Positions 1 to 10,669 of a stretch of DNA of 64,000 nucleotides are shown here, piece by piece (within the stretch, counting starts at the first letter, position 1; every line of letters starts with the position of its first letter). The stretch comes from Malachius bipustulatus. Taxonomy: Eukaryota > Arthropoda > Insecta > Coleoptera > Melyridae. A program made the position numbers and the translations under genes. The stretch covers positions 2,108,001-2,172,000 of the forward strand of contig OU342638.1 in the NCBI GenBank assembly GCA_910589415.1, read 5' to 3'. The notes beneath the pieces were generated by a model. That model did not search any database. It worked only from the letters and a program-made list of their open reading frames with translations, and was not told the origin of the DNA.

Positions 1-29
1 TCCCTATACCAAATACATTAGATAATAAA

Positions 30-548
30 TACAGGGTGATTCATGAGTGACCTTACATAGACCAATGGTGATAAGCGGACTTCAAGGCGGGTCGAAAACC
101 ACAAAAGAAAATTTTTTTTCGTGATTGGTTACGAAGTTACAGGGTGTTTTATGCCTCAGGTACAAAACTTTGATAGGCGATATTTCTGAAACGGCTAGAG
201 ATATTTTGTCGAAATTTACTAGGAATGGTGCATTCCGGAAACTCATCAAAACCGCATTCTGAGTTAATTAAAAATCCAGGACCGGACTTGAAATTTTTTG
301 CCCCCATGGTCTTTGTTGAAAAAGTTAATTTTCTGACGATGTTTCTGAAAAACTGTCATCGAATTTGAAAAGATAAGAAAAAACTCTATAGAAATCATTC
401 CTCAATTTGAACGGCACACCCAAACCGTCTCGAAAAAAAAATGTCAAAGTAAAACTTTTCTGTAAATTATCGTTTTCGAGCAGACATAATTTACTTAATG
501 TACGTCTGAATTCCTTCAAATTTATTTTTTGACTTGTTTCTTTGGGAA
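30..548. mobile_element. Truncated arm of a long-TIR mariner-type transposon
   Basis: The block begins TACAGGGTGATTCATGAG and runs collinear with both arms of the fuller element at 23136-25227 (same order of landmarks: the GGCGGGTCGAAAA stretch, GACCGGACTTGAAA, ACGGCACACCCAAACCGTC). It breaks off near 548, where an unrelated fold-back module starts. No transposase is present here. It is one arm only, so it is a relic. Confidence 0.85.
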
Positions 549-609
549 ATTTGGGCTCGAGATATGGCAAAACGGCTTACATGTCCCTATCTTAACTTTT
601 CAAGCGGTA

Positions 610-1901
610 GGGTCAAGTGGGGTAAAAATGAGACTACCAAAATTATGGGTAAAAATGAGACAGTTACATGACTATCACTACAGATCACTTTCATTTGATG
701 CAAATGAGGCGTAATGAAATCTACACTTAGTAAAACCTAAAATCATATCGATTCAAACATTAATATAAGCCTATACATGAACAATTAAATCTTACATTGA
801 AATATTAAAATTTACGTAGCGAAAACTTTTAAACTCGGCGAGATAACTTTTGTTGCTCTGCTGGAACAAGACATTGGACGCGCTCGACGAATGTCTCAGC
901 TATAAGAGGGCTGTGTAATGAACGCGTTGGGAACGAGCCGGACAGTCTATTGCCGAATGCATGAGAGTGAACACGTCTTACTTTGTTGGGGTAATTGTGA
1001 GACGGCCTCTTGGGTAAATATGAGACACACCACGAGGTGAAAATGATACATATTTGAAGACTTGAAATAAAAACTGGGCTAAGTGCCCAAAATTCGAAAA
1101 TTGTGTTAAAACTTAAAGACAGTGCTAAACACCATCGCCACCTATAAAGCGTGCTATGTGGCAGAATTATCAGAAATGATTTATTCATTGGCTTATTTTT
1201 TCATATCTTTGTAACAATAATGTAATGTCATAAGTAAAAAAATCTGCCCCAGCATTCCATGGAGGTACTGTTAGAGTTGCACAAAAATTTGTGTTTTCAA
1301 TTGCCTTTGATAAATTTAATGTAAACTAAAGAGAGTTATTGCATGGCTACCCATACTTTGATCAAGTTTATTTTATTTTATTTTGTGTTTATTACCAAAG
1401 AATTAGGTATTTATCTTTTTTATACATTTAGTTTGTTAGCGAACTGCAATCATCAGAGTTCGTGTCAACAGTTTTTGACTTGCGGTGTTCATATACAATT
1501 TAAGAAATGTTTTCTACTATTATTGTGGAGTTTTTTGGTTATTTTTTTAAATAAAAGTAATAAAACTGTATTTATTAACGTATCATTTTTCAACCAGACC
1601 GGTTCAGCATTGCCCCAGAGGTGATAAATAGCAAACGCTCTTCAATAAACACCTGAAAACACATTGTCTCATTTTTACCCAGTCCCTGTCTCATTTTTAC
1701 CCTAAATGGCGGTTAAAAATGAGACGAGGTTTTTTATTTTTATTTCAAGAACCCTAATCATTTCATCAAATATGTGGTGTTTATATTATTCCTAATCGTA
1801 TTCTTCGTGGTATGGTAATTTTTTGAAAATTTAAATCAAAAAGCAACCCGTCGAATAATGAAAAGTTTTATAAAATGTCTCATTTTTACACCACTTGACC
1901 C
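610..1901. mobile_element. TA-flanked non-autonomous DNA transposon with GTAAAAATGAGAC iterons
   Basis: Ends are GGGTCAAGTGG and CCACTTGACCC, with TA on both outer sides, as expected for Tc1/mariner or pogo-type transposition. At least seven copies of (G)TAAAAATGAGAC or its complement GTCTCATTTTTA lie near the ends and inside (about 623, 645, 1011, 1664, 1688, 1714, 1878), a plausible set of transposase-binding sites. I see no convincing transposase; the short ORFs inside have no recognisable domain. Superfamily assignment is an inference. Confidence 0.7.
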
Positions 1902-1991
1902 TATCCTATTGGATGGATGAAATTTTTATACAGAGTGGTAAAAAATTTGATTATTTTCATCACCCGGTATAAAAATTCCAGCTCGCACAAC

Positions 1992-3066
1992 ACAAAACAG
2001 CACAAAACATTCTGAGAATATTCTATTTAGGTACAAATATACCAATTTAAGAATATTCTACCAAAATATTCTTAGAATATTCATAGCATATTAACAAACG
2101 AATGAGAATATTCTATTTAAGTGACAAATATACCAACTTAAGAATATTCTTTAAAAATATTCTTAGAACATTCACAGAATGTGCTCCAGTGCTCAGGTTA
2201 GGTTAGGAATAGTTCCTTTGTTGAGGTTGGCAACATGTGACAATAAGGGACATGGGCAATGCAAACTGCTGCCAGACGAACAGCATTGTGACAATAATAC
2301 TATAATAATTTAGTTTTTTGTGTGTGTATGTATTGTGTTTTTGTAATCTGAATGTGTTCATTCTGATTTCTGATCCATCAAACAGAAACAATAAGAGAAT
2401 TATTGGTAAGTATCTATACATGCATCTAAAATTGTCTTTATTACCACAAAGTTATTGTGGTTAATAAATCATCAATAGTTGTTGTTGACATTGTACATCG
2501 CATTACCAGAATCCCGGTGAAGATTCTCATCAAAAACTTTATTCTTTACAGGCGCAGTAGCAAAAATACAAAAGAGCCAAACTATAGCAGATGTAGAAGT
2601 TGACTTATACCTACCTATCTAAAATTTAGCTGGTCAAGACCAAAGTTAGAGGGTGCAAAACGAACATGGTGGATTAATAATATGTTTATGTTATATGTTG
2701 ATGTTACTTTAAAATAAAATTAATACATTGTGAACTTGTTTTTCAAGCTAAATCTGTAATTAATTTAACCTAATATCGAAATGCATTTTTACAGATTTTA
2801 GAATATACCCAGAATATACAATTGAACATTCTTTTTATGTTCTCAAAATATTCTATGAACATTCTTTTTATGTGCTCAAAATATTCTATAAACATTCTTT
2901 GTTATGTTCTGAGAACGTTCTAAGAATATCTAAAACAGTCTACTTTGCATGTTCATAGAACGTTCCTAGAATATTCCAATCATCATTTGAGAACATTCTT
3001 AGAACATTCAAATATTCTTCGAGAATATTCTATGAATGTGAATAGAACATTCTTGTGCTGTATGGA
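1992..3066. mobile_element. Palindromic-word TIR element 1 (GAATATTC type)
   Basis: The left end reads ACAGCACAAAACATTCT and the right end AGAACATTCTTGTGCTGT, an inverted repeat resembling the ends of the elements at 10726 and 56657. Beneath both ends lie at least seven GAATATTC palindromes plus GAACATTC and GAACGTTC variants. The core (about 2190-2740) has a splice-like donor (TTG then GTAAGTATC, at 2406) and acceptor (TTCTTTACAG, ending 2551), with an AATAAA-like signal near 2713. About 1.07 kb, no transposase. Confidence 0.65.
2552..2623 (+). other. Possible terminal exon inside palindromic-word element 1
   Basis: It follows the polypyrimidine-rich acceptor TTCTTTACAG. One of the three frames is open for 22 codons to a TAA (AVAKIQKSQTIADVEVDLYL...). 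There is no recognisable domain. It is listed because two related elements (at 10.7 and 56.7 kb) also have an acceptor followed by a short terminal exon. Could be chance in AT-rich DNA. Confidence 0.25.
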
Positions 3067-3461
3067 CATGATAGGATACCAAATTAAAAATTAAGATAGG
3101 AACATGTAAGCCGTTTTGCCATATCTCGAGCCGTTTTCAATATAAGCTGCTTTGAAAATGGAAAATCGCGATTTTCATTTGTTTATAACTTATAAATTGC
3201 TCATTACAAACTTAAACTTTACAAACCATTCTTTTTTACTTTTCTCAAATAATCTAAAGATGTAATAATATAGAGGGTGTCCTATTTAAAGTAACAAAGT
3301 TGTATGGCGTACAGCGATATTGGGCCATATCCTGTGTATCTGAAAATAATTTTACAAACTGCACTCTACCCTCCCATTTACAGCACTTTTTGGTTCATTT
3401 CGATATCTTTAATGGTATAGGTGTAATCGAGCTTTCCCATATCAATGACTCACCCTGTATA

Positions 3462-3982
3462 ATTTAAATGTCACAGACATAATAATATTATCTAGAGTTC
3501 TGGGTTTCGGGTAATAATAATTATTCTTTCGTGAAGTATTTAGTAATGAACACGCATCAATAATTCATTATTTCTGCATCTGATTCAGAGATGTTTATAT
3601 ACTAATGACTGGATGACGAACTTCCTATTCTGCACCCATGCCAAAAGTGAGGCCTGTGGCGGCCATTTTCTATGAGGGCAAAAATGTATAGAGTCCCGTC
3701 GCGAATGAAAACGTTAAGAATAATAATTGTATGAAATTATTATCTATAATTAATTCTTTCAGTGTAAGTTTAAAGCCCATATTTTTATGTAACGATCAAT
3801 TTTTTAGTACAAGTTTATGTCAATTTTTAGGATACTAAATTTAGTACAAATTCATACAAGTTTTGTCTCCAATTTTTAGTCAATTTTTTAGCTTAGGAAA
3901 GTTGTCCTATAATTGTTGTCAATTTTAATTGATAATGCAAATTTTTAGTACCTACCTGTCCCATTAGGTATAAACTGAAGGT
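3462..3982. other. No gene; AT-rich, one arm of a distant inverted repeat
   Basis: No coding signal. Bases 3537-3592 (around CAATAATTCATTATTTCTGC) recur inverted at 7188-7243, so this is probably the left arm of an old fold-back element whose interior has been filled by later insertions. Confidence 0.5.
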
Positions 3983-4172
3983 AAACTAAAGGTGTTCGCA
4001 GACAAACGGGGGGGGGGGGGGGGGACTGCGGAAGCGGGCTCGGAGCAATTCTAGCCCGGGACGTAATTATTGTTAAGCAAATTTCCACTGCAAAAATAAG
4101 TCGACTGCCGAGCTCAGATCCCTTCACTCCCGCTTCCGCAGTTCCCCGTTTGTCTGGGAACACCTTTAGTTT
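3983..4172. repeat. Small fold-back MITE with a 17-base G run
   Basis: Left arm AACTAAAGGTGTTC...GACAAACGGGG and right arm CCCCGTTTGTCTGG...ACACCTTTAGTT form a hairpin. CTGCGGAAGCGGG and CCCGCTTCCGCAG pair in the inner stem. An uninterrupted G run sits at 4008-4024 on the left arm only; the matching C run on the right arm is just 4 long, so it has expanded by slippage. Confidence 0.75.
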
Positions 4173-5776
4173 AGGGAACCTGATTACCGCTTTACTAGGG
4201 TAGCGCATTCTCATTCTCACAAAAAGTTGGGAAAAAAGTTGGGAATGTCAAATTTTACATCATAAACGTCAGATTTTCCATGAACGTACGAACTGTCTAA
4301 AAATTCACATAATTATTTGTTATTAATTAAGTCTGCGTATTTTATAAAAATAGTAAACCTTTGATGCGTTAGAAAATGTTTTAATAATAAAACGTGGTTT
4401 TCCACTTGTTCGCGTTGCCTAAAGGTAACTTTCTTAATATTTTTTAAACTCATTATACGCTAAGTAAGTATCGGATGTTTGCGGAGCGCGCGCCTCCTCG
4501 TGGATTTCTTTCGCACTTTTGTGCGGCATATTAATCGTTGACAGCTCGTTTTAATAAAATGAAACCTTTCTTAAAATCATTATTTGGAAGTGTATTTCTA
4601 GATTTTTTAATTTATTATGACTACAATTATTATTAAAAGTCATTTCTAAGCACCCAATCTCGACTGCTTTCGTTTTAAATCATTGAGAAATGGGCGAAAT
4701 CTCATGATGAGTTTTCACATGAGCGATGTTAGAGAATACGTTTACATGGAACTTTTCTTCAAGGAAACGCTCTTTTAGAGAGACTCCTGGTGCACATAGC
4801 ACTCATAAAAATGAAAAACCTATTAATTATTGTCCCATTGTTCAGGTGATATATTAATTGTTCCATTAAAAAAATATCACCTTTCTTATCAACATAATAA
4901 GTTCACATTTTAGCTCATGTTTTAGGGTTTTTTATTCAGCTTATGTATAATAATTCGAAGAGTTTTGAACATATTTTGCAGCTGTAAAGCAGGAAAATGT
5001 TACCCTTCGTCTGAAATACAGCTCGAAAAAATTATAGCAGTAGTTATTGTTTGTTAGTATTACTTATATGTCTTAAACTATTAACTAAAATTTTTAACTT
5101 TAATTTACTATCTAAAAAAAGATTCAGGAGTAATAAATACGTATGTAATCGCAAGCATTTAAGGTACTCGTGTACAACAAACCCTTCCCGATTTTTTTAT
5201 ACCTGAACGACCTCATGTTTGCAATAACAAATACATTAAAATGAATAGCGGGCACGCAGGACTTGCCGCATGAAAGTGTCAAATTTGCCTACTTGGTGGC
5301 GCCACAATAGTTACTTCTTTAGCCTATAGTCCTGCTCTATCAATACTTACCTGTTACTAGGATCTTCTGAACAAAAAATGCATCCAGCCAGAGCAGACAG
5401 TTATGATTGCAGAAAATATACGACGGGGCTCGGAATTTCCGTATTCCTGAAAGTTGGTCAGAAGGTTTTATTACATCTTGATGAATCTTATTTTTAAGGA
5501 TCAGGTATGGGTACTAAGATCACGCTGCCGTTCGTGTGTCTACCAAAACGCTTTTTCTCATCCCAGTTACCCACTGAAAGAGGGATTTCTTGAATTCTAT
5601 TCGTGTTATTTTGTTTCATTTTTCAAACTTCGCTTTTTACCACTTGATACCTACGCCTGTGACCAAATGTGCCAAAAATATGACAACCAGCTGTTCAAAC
5701 ATAACCGTGTTTAGTAAACGTCAACTAGTGAATGCGCTACCCTAGTTAGCGTTAGTGTCGGTAATGCAGGTTCCCT
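4173..5776. mobile_element. Fold-back element with 45-bp inverted ends
   Basis: GGGAACCTGATTACCG...CTAGGGTAGCGCATTC at 4173-4216 is matched in reverse complement at 5730-5776 (GAATGCGCTACCCTAG...CGGTAATGCAGGTTCCC). The interior is AT-rich with no supported gene; short ORFs such as 5454-5714 have no recognisable domain. The small hairpin at 3983-4172 abuts it and may have inserted at its end. Confidence 0.6.
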
Positions 5777-6050
5777 ACTGAAAATTGACACCGGAACCTT
5801 CTATTGCCCAAGCGGCTGGAACTGTAAACTAGCATTGATTTAAAATGTCAATTTAATTGAGCTAAACGTCAAGCTGTTCTAACTTCTACAGAATAGATAC
5901 AATTCTGTTCTGTAGTTGGCTTGTCATGTCATCTACAAAATAAATTGCAGTTCAGTGTTCATGGCTGTATGCACAATGGTGCCCAACAAGCCATAGAAAT
6001 AGAAGAAGAAGTTCAGTGCTTCAGTGTTCAGTCAAATACCTTAAAATATT

Positions 6051-7063
6051 AATACCGGTCACTTCCTCTCAAAACCTCCGTCCATTTTTACAGCGCCCTC
6101 ATGCAGGAACTGGGGACACTAAAGCTGTTTTTAAATTCAAAGTTAGGTAACTTTTCACGGTTTTTGACAGCTGCAGTCAATCATAATTAATTATTATTAA
6201 TAATTTGTCATTAGTAATTATTGAACGTTTTAGTTTCAAGTATAATTTCAATTTAAAGTTACTCTCAAAGCATTATATCAGCGGATAATTTTGTTGGGTA
6301 CCAGTTAAATAGGCATTTATAATGTACCGCTGTATTAAAGTGAACATAGGTATTATGTCTGGAAAATATGTGCTGTGTGCTGTGAGCGGTTGCTCCGACT
6401 ATGGATTGTTAAGCATGTCCAGATCTTTCCACGGTGTTCCAAGCAGGAATAAAGAATTATGTATAAAGTTAACTTTAGAAGACGCGTAAATAAACTTATT
6501 AATATTTTATAACTATGCTGATGGAAATCGGAACAAGCAATAGGTTATAATAACATCGATGAGTGACGAAATTTTGAAAAAGTGTGGAGTGTCGAAGCCG
6601 ATTTCTCACCATATTATTTTGTACCTACTGATCATTTCAAAGAGGAAAATTTTGTTAATCCAGCAAATAATATACCTTTAAAACTGCAAGGAAGCACATT
6701 ATTGGAATTGCGGCAAATAAAAGGCTTACACTTAGGTATATAGCGATTCAATCTTTTTGAAATATACCTACCTAAAGATATTAATAATATTGTGTGTAAT
6801 AGAGTAATAGTAGTGATTATTGTTAATATAATAAACATATTGAAAACTTTGTTGTTTATTGTTGTATTATAATTCTTCGTCCCAATTTCCTCCGTCTATT
6901 CCGTCTAATTAATTTTAAGAGCTTTTCTATTCAGCGTTGATATTTAAAACTCCCGCTATGTTTCACCAAATTTAATTTTTAGTGTCCCCAGTTCATGCTT
7001 GGCGGCGCTGCTAAAATGGACGCAACCTGTTGCAATGCTATAGGTATAGGAGTGTCCGGTATT
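6051..7063. mobile_element. Non-autonomous TIR element carrying a THAP-domain remnant
   Basis: The left end AATACCGGTCAC...AACTGGGGACACTAAA is matched by the right end TTTAGTGTCCCCAGTTCATG...GTCCGGTATT. It is about 1.0 kb. Inside, on the plus strand, is a THAP zinc-finger-like sequence (next entry). A THAP domain is the N-terminal DNA-binding domain of P-type transposases, so this looks like an internally deleted derivative that kept only the DNA-binding end. Confidence 0.65.
6355..6745 (+). pseudogene. THAP zinc-finger fragment (transposase N-terminus remnant)
   Basis: An ATG at 6355 opens a 44-codon frame to TAA at 6489 reading CAVSGCSDYG then SFHGVPSRNKEL, the C-x4-C and SFH.(F/V)P pattern of a THAP C2CH finger. 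After a break, another frame near 6593-6747 reads YYFVPTDHFKEENF, resembling the C-terminal half (HF...F) with the expected cysteine lost. The invariant tryptophan is not seen. Known role: DNA binding by P-type transposases and THAP proteins. Here it is decayed and unlikely to fold. Confidence 0.55.
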
Positions 7064-7187
7064 ATTATTTTAGCGTATTTGGTTCAGTTTTCGTTTTCAG
7101 TTTTTCAGTTTTTTTAATCAAAATCAAATCTTACAAGTGTATTTGGATTTGGTTTAATCCTCTTGCTTCTTGCTTAAATTAAATAAT

Positions 7188-7243
7188 CAGATGCAGAAAT
7201 AATGAATTATTGATGTGTGTACATTACTAAATAGTTAAATACC
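7188..7243. repeat. Right arm of a long-distance inverted repeat
   Basis: GCAGAAATAATGAATTATTG and its flank match 3537-3592 in reverse complement. Probably the outer pair of an old element enclosing 3.6 kb of later insertions. It lies directly upstream of the first zinc-finger gene. Confidence 0.5.
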
Positions 7244-7424
7244 TACTTACTTTATCAAGAAAAGTATTTATTTAGGGTTGGCACCGACCCTGAAGTAGGT
7301 GTATACCTGGGAGTTGGGACTGAAATGGAATTTAGTGGGAAGGAAAGTAAACTGAAAGTTTATTAGGTAGTGTAGTACCTACCTAGTTAATTACTAGAAA
7401 AATTTCATTAATTGATAAATCATC

Positions 7425-8672
7425 ATGAGCTCAGAAGTCGATTATTGCGGGAATAAGATTATCAAAACAGAAGCAGTAGATGATGTTGATGATTTATTAC
7501 TCATCTCCTCAAAGTGGAAGTGTGAAACTGAACAAAATGATTCCAGTTGTGATCAATCCTCTGAATTTAACAGCGATTTTCCATGTTTTCCAATAAAACA
7601 GGAACCTGAAGACTGCTCTAGAGATGACGTTCATCTAGTGCAAACAGAAAATGTGGCCTTGAAAGAAGAAATAATGGACATTGAAGAGCATAAACCAGCA
7701 GCAGCATGGAAGCCGATTGGGAAAAGTAGTAGTGGTAGTAATGTTGGAATATCCAAGGATGAATTTGGTCTATGTGACTCTGTTGAGGAAAATGTGATGT
7801 GTCATACTTTTGAAACTCTAAAGGAAGAACAGAGAAAGTACAACTGCTTGCATTGTTCTTATAAAACAAACAAGATGTCGTATTACATGAGGCATTATAA
7901 TCGTAAACACAAGCAATTTACTGAAATTTATAAATGTAATGAATGTCTATACGAAAGTGGAATTAAATATGACCTTGTCCAACATTATAAATGCAAACAT
8001 ACAAGACAATTGTATAAATGTCAGCAATGTTCTTTTGAAACAAAAAATAAAAATTCTATCACTCAACATTTTAAGTGCAAACATTCAACAGATGCAACAA
8101 TGTATAAATGTACTGAATGTTCATATGAAACCAAAAATAAAAGTAGTTTTACTCGACATCATGTAGTTAAACATTCAAAAGATGCCAAAGTGTATAAATG
8201 TCAGGAATGTTCTTTTGAAACAAAAAATAAAAGTCATTTGAGTCGACATTATAAATGTAAGCATTCCAAAGATGCAACAGTGTATAAGTGTGAGCACTGT
8301 TCGTGGGAAACGAGATATAAGTGTGATTTGACCAGACATTATAAACATAAACATTTGAAAAAAGTAGTTGAAGTGTACAAATGTGAGGAATGTTCTTTTA
8401 AAACGAAATACAAAAGTGAATTGCCCCGCCATTATAAATACAAACATTCAAAACATGAGGAATTGCACAAGTGCGAGAAATGTTCCTTTGAAACAAAATA
8501 TAAAAGAAGCTTAATTGAGCATTGTAAATATAAACACTCAAAAGAAGTTGAAGAAGTCTTGGAAGAAGTATTCAAATGTGAGAAATGTTCTTTTGAAACA
8601 AAACATAAAGGTGCTTTGACCAGACATTATAAATGTAAACATTCAAAAGATGCAGAAGTTTATAAATGTTAA
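7425..8672 (+). CDS. C2H2 zinc-finger protein, nine fingers, truncated array
   Basis: A 415-residue protein, likely a nuclear DNA-binding regulator. The acidic N-terminus (1-135) has no recognised domain but holds psi-K-x-E motifs (IKTE, IKQE, LKEE), the SUMO consensus. From Cys141 come nine fingers of the form C-x2-C-x12-H-x4-H, with linkers such as SKDAEVYKC instead of the classical TGEKP. The protein ends YKC-stop, exactly where a tenth finger would begin, so the array looks cut short. The ATG at 7425 (context CATCATGAG) is chosen because the paralogue at 45148 starts MSLNEVN... and shares IIKTEA shortly after. No intron is visible in the ORF; upstream untranslated exons are possible. An expressed short form or a pseudogene are both possible. 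Confidence 0.85.
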   Translation: MSSEVDYCGNKIIKTEAVDDVDDLLLISSKWKCETEQNDSSCDQSSEFNSDFPCFPIKQEPEDCSRDDVHLVQTENVALKEEIMDIEEHKPAAAWKPIGKSSSGSNVGISKDEFGLCDSVEENVMCHTFETLKEEQRKYNCLHCSYKTNKMSYYMRHYNRKHKQFTEIYKCNECLYESGIKYDLVQHYKCKHTRQLYKCQQCSFETKNKNSITQHFKCKHSTDATMYKCTECSYETKNKSSFTRHHVVKHSKDAKVYKCQECSFETKNKSHLSRHYKCKHSKDATVYKCEHCSWETRYKCDLTRHYKHKHLKKVVEVYKCEECSFKTKYKSELPRHYKYKHSKHEELHKCEKCSFETKYKRSLIEHCKYKHSKEVEEVLEEVFKCEKCSFETKHKGALTRHYKCKHSKDAEVYKC

Positions 8673-9196
8673 GCACCGAACTTGGGTGTAAACTGTAAAC
8701 AGTAAATCTGAGGTGATGTAAATCAGCTGCTGATTTGGAACTCGAGGTGAGGACCGTCATACATCGGTTCTTGTTTGTTTAGATTGTGGCCCGCTGATAG
8801 AAATTCTACAGCTGATCGAGACAGTTGGAATAACGTGTCATATTCCAAAATCAATGGATGTTCTAACGCTTGCCTACTTTACTGTCTAGAACATGTCAAC
8901 TGGCGACATATGACATTTGGAAACATCTATCTAAGTCACCCATCGGGATATAAAAGAGATGTGTCGTGGCAGGAGAGGGAGTAGTAGTTTCAGAAGCTGT
9001 TGAAGGAAGATCAGCTGGAGAGTCCAGAGACAAGAGTGAACATTGTGGAGTGCAGTGTTGAATGTTATGGAAGTAAGAAAAGAACAGAATGAAAGTAAAG
9101 AAGAAGACTAGGATGAATTTGCCTGTTCTCGACCAGTGAAGAGGTATTTGTAATTCATTATTTCCTTTTAAATTACATAACAATTATGTATGTTAG
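8673..9196. other. No gene; TATA-like motif
   Basis: No domain is recognisable in the small ORFs here. GGGATATAAAAGAGATGTG at about 8945 looks like a TATA box followed by a purine-rich stretch, which could be part of a solo LTR, but no TG...CA ends or duplicated target could be fixed. Confidence 0.3.
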
Positions 9197-9858
9197 AACA
9201 ACAAAAAATGGTAAAGGTGCTGTATCTCGACGGTTTTACCCCTACGCTGGCCCCCCTCCACTGTCTCTGCTTGCTACGCTCTGACACGTTCTCAGCGTTG
9301 CCATATGCAAGTCCTTCTCCTACGTTCTCCATACAATCCTGCGCGTTCCCGCCCGCTTCCGCTACCTTACCAGCAGGGGTGTTAGAACGCTCGCATACAG
9401 GCTACTATAATACGAGACCGTAATAGTAGCTACCGGTTCCTGTTTCCAACACACCAATATTACTACCAAGCCCGGCCGGCATTCTCGTTACAAAATTATT
9501 ATTGAGACGATAACGCTCAGTAAGTCAGGTCTTTGGTCAGGGTAGGTTTTTTTTTTCATTTTACAGACAATTGAAGGAAAAAAAACCTACCCTGACCAAA
9601 GACCTGACTTACTGCAGCAAATAAGTGTATTAAAAATTATTTCAACAGGAACCGGTAGCTACTATTACGGTCTCGTGGGGTAGCAAGAGCATGGAGTGCA
9701 GAATGAACTGCCGCAGGTCGCTGCGAGCGTAGGAGAACGGGGACACGGATTTCATGTGGCAACGCTGAGACCGTGCAACCCCTCCACTCTCTCGGCTCGG
9801 AGCGAGCCGAGCGTAGGGGTAAAATCGTCGCGATACAGCACGTTTACCCAACAAATGT
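9197..9858. mobile_element. GC-rich fold-back element
   Basis: Arms 9198-9248 and 9810-9857 pair (GCTGTATCTCGACGG with a near-complement, then CCCCTACGCT with AGCGTAGGGG). Further inside, GTAGCTACCGGTTCCTG (from 9427) pairs with CAGGAACCGGTAGCTAC (from 9647), and the very centre is the near-perfect hairpin at 9518-9614. Notably GC-rich against its surroundings. No transposase. Confidence 0.75.
9518..9614. repeat. Near-perfect central hairpin
   Basis: CAGTAAGTCAGGTCTTTGGT and its continuation through CAGGGTAGGTTTTTTTT is exactly complementary to AAAAAAAACCTACCCTG...GACTTACTG, with a loop of about 22 bases. The lack of mismatches suggests recent origin or gene conversion between arms. Confidence 0.85.
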
Positions 9859-10669
9859 ACTGCTGTTGCATGACAGTGTATACACAATTGTTTACAAACT
9901 TTCAAAATAAATATATAGGATTTAATATTTACAAAATTGCATTTTTTTACTGGGTTTCGATCGACCATGTACTTCCTCAAATCGACCAGTGATATCCATA
10001 AACCTAGGAAATATAAATGGACTGATTGTTGTCAATGTTTTACTGTACTAAGTTTGTTGCCAGTGTAAGGTAGGCAAACTTGTAAGGGCAAAAACTACTA
10101 ATAGTACGAGAGCCCACGACCAAAACCATGTATCATCGTTTTACGGCCAAAACCGTATCAAGTCGTTAGATAAGATGATCCTGAACCATACTAGGTGGGT
10201 GCGTAACGGTCAAAAGTGTAGCAACTGTGTGGGAGGCCATTTCTGCTATGTCAAAAAAAATAGGCAGACGGTATTATCGTATTACGTCTGATATTGAAAA
10301 TGTACATAGATTTTGTCATTTTATAACGAAAATGTTTGTTTTCAGACATTTTGCGCGTAGCATATGGCCTGAGCGCATTTTTGAAAATGTCAAAAAATTT
10401 AGCCGAACTGTATTATAGCAACCCCTTTCAATTTTTTTTTTAACTTTTTTATGGCTTCCGGGATTGCTAAAATACTGTTTTCAGACATTTCCGATGTCGC
10501 CTATAATCCCAAAAACGAAAAGAACGTTCCGGAGTCGCCCGGCAAACGCCCTGGCGCTTGTTACAATCCTATGGCAAGAAAGGCTATTTACTTCTTACGC
10601 TCCTGTCCCTTGCATCATTACAGCGCATGCGGCAGCAGGCTATTCTAACAGTTGTAACGACGCTCACAC

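Larger units (their letters stand above)
549..3461. mobile_element. Fold-back element fragment split by two later insertions
   Basis: Pieces at 549-609, 1904-1985 and about 3085-3461 belong together. The first holds the module GGCTTACATGTCCCTAT, the last holds its reverse complement and ends in CACCCTGTA. The two gaps are filled by the element at 610-1901 and the palindromic-word element at 1992-3066. The same module recurs in the fold-backs at 21.4, 26.9, 29.1 and 62.8 kb. No coding capacity is seen. Confidence 0.6.

Noticed and set aside
829..1188. 119-codon minus-strand ORF
   Set aside because: No recognisable domain; it lies in a non-autonomous element and crosses its iterons.
1992..3066. 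CRISPR-like spaced repeats
   Set aside because: Words are short palindromes with irregular spacing in an insect transposon; no direct repeat-spacer structure.
7939..8760. Overlapping ORFs in other frames of the zinc-finger gene
   Set aside because: They repeat with the finger period and are shadows of the repeated coding sequence.
8945..8963. TATA box as evidence for a solo LTR
   Set aside because: No matching LTR ends or target duplication could be placed; reported only as a motif.
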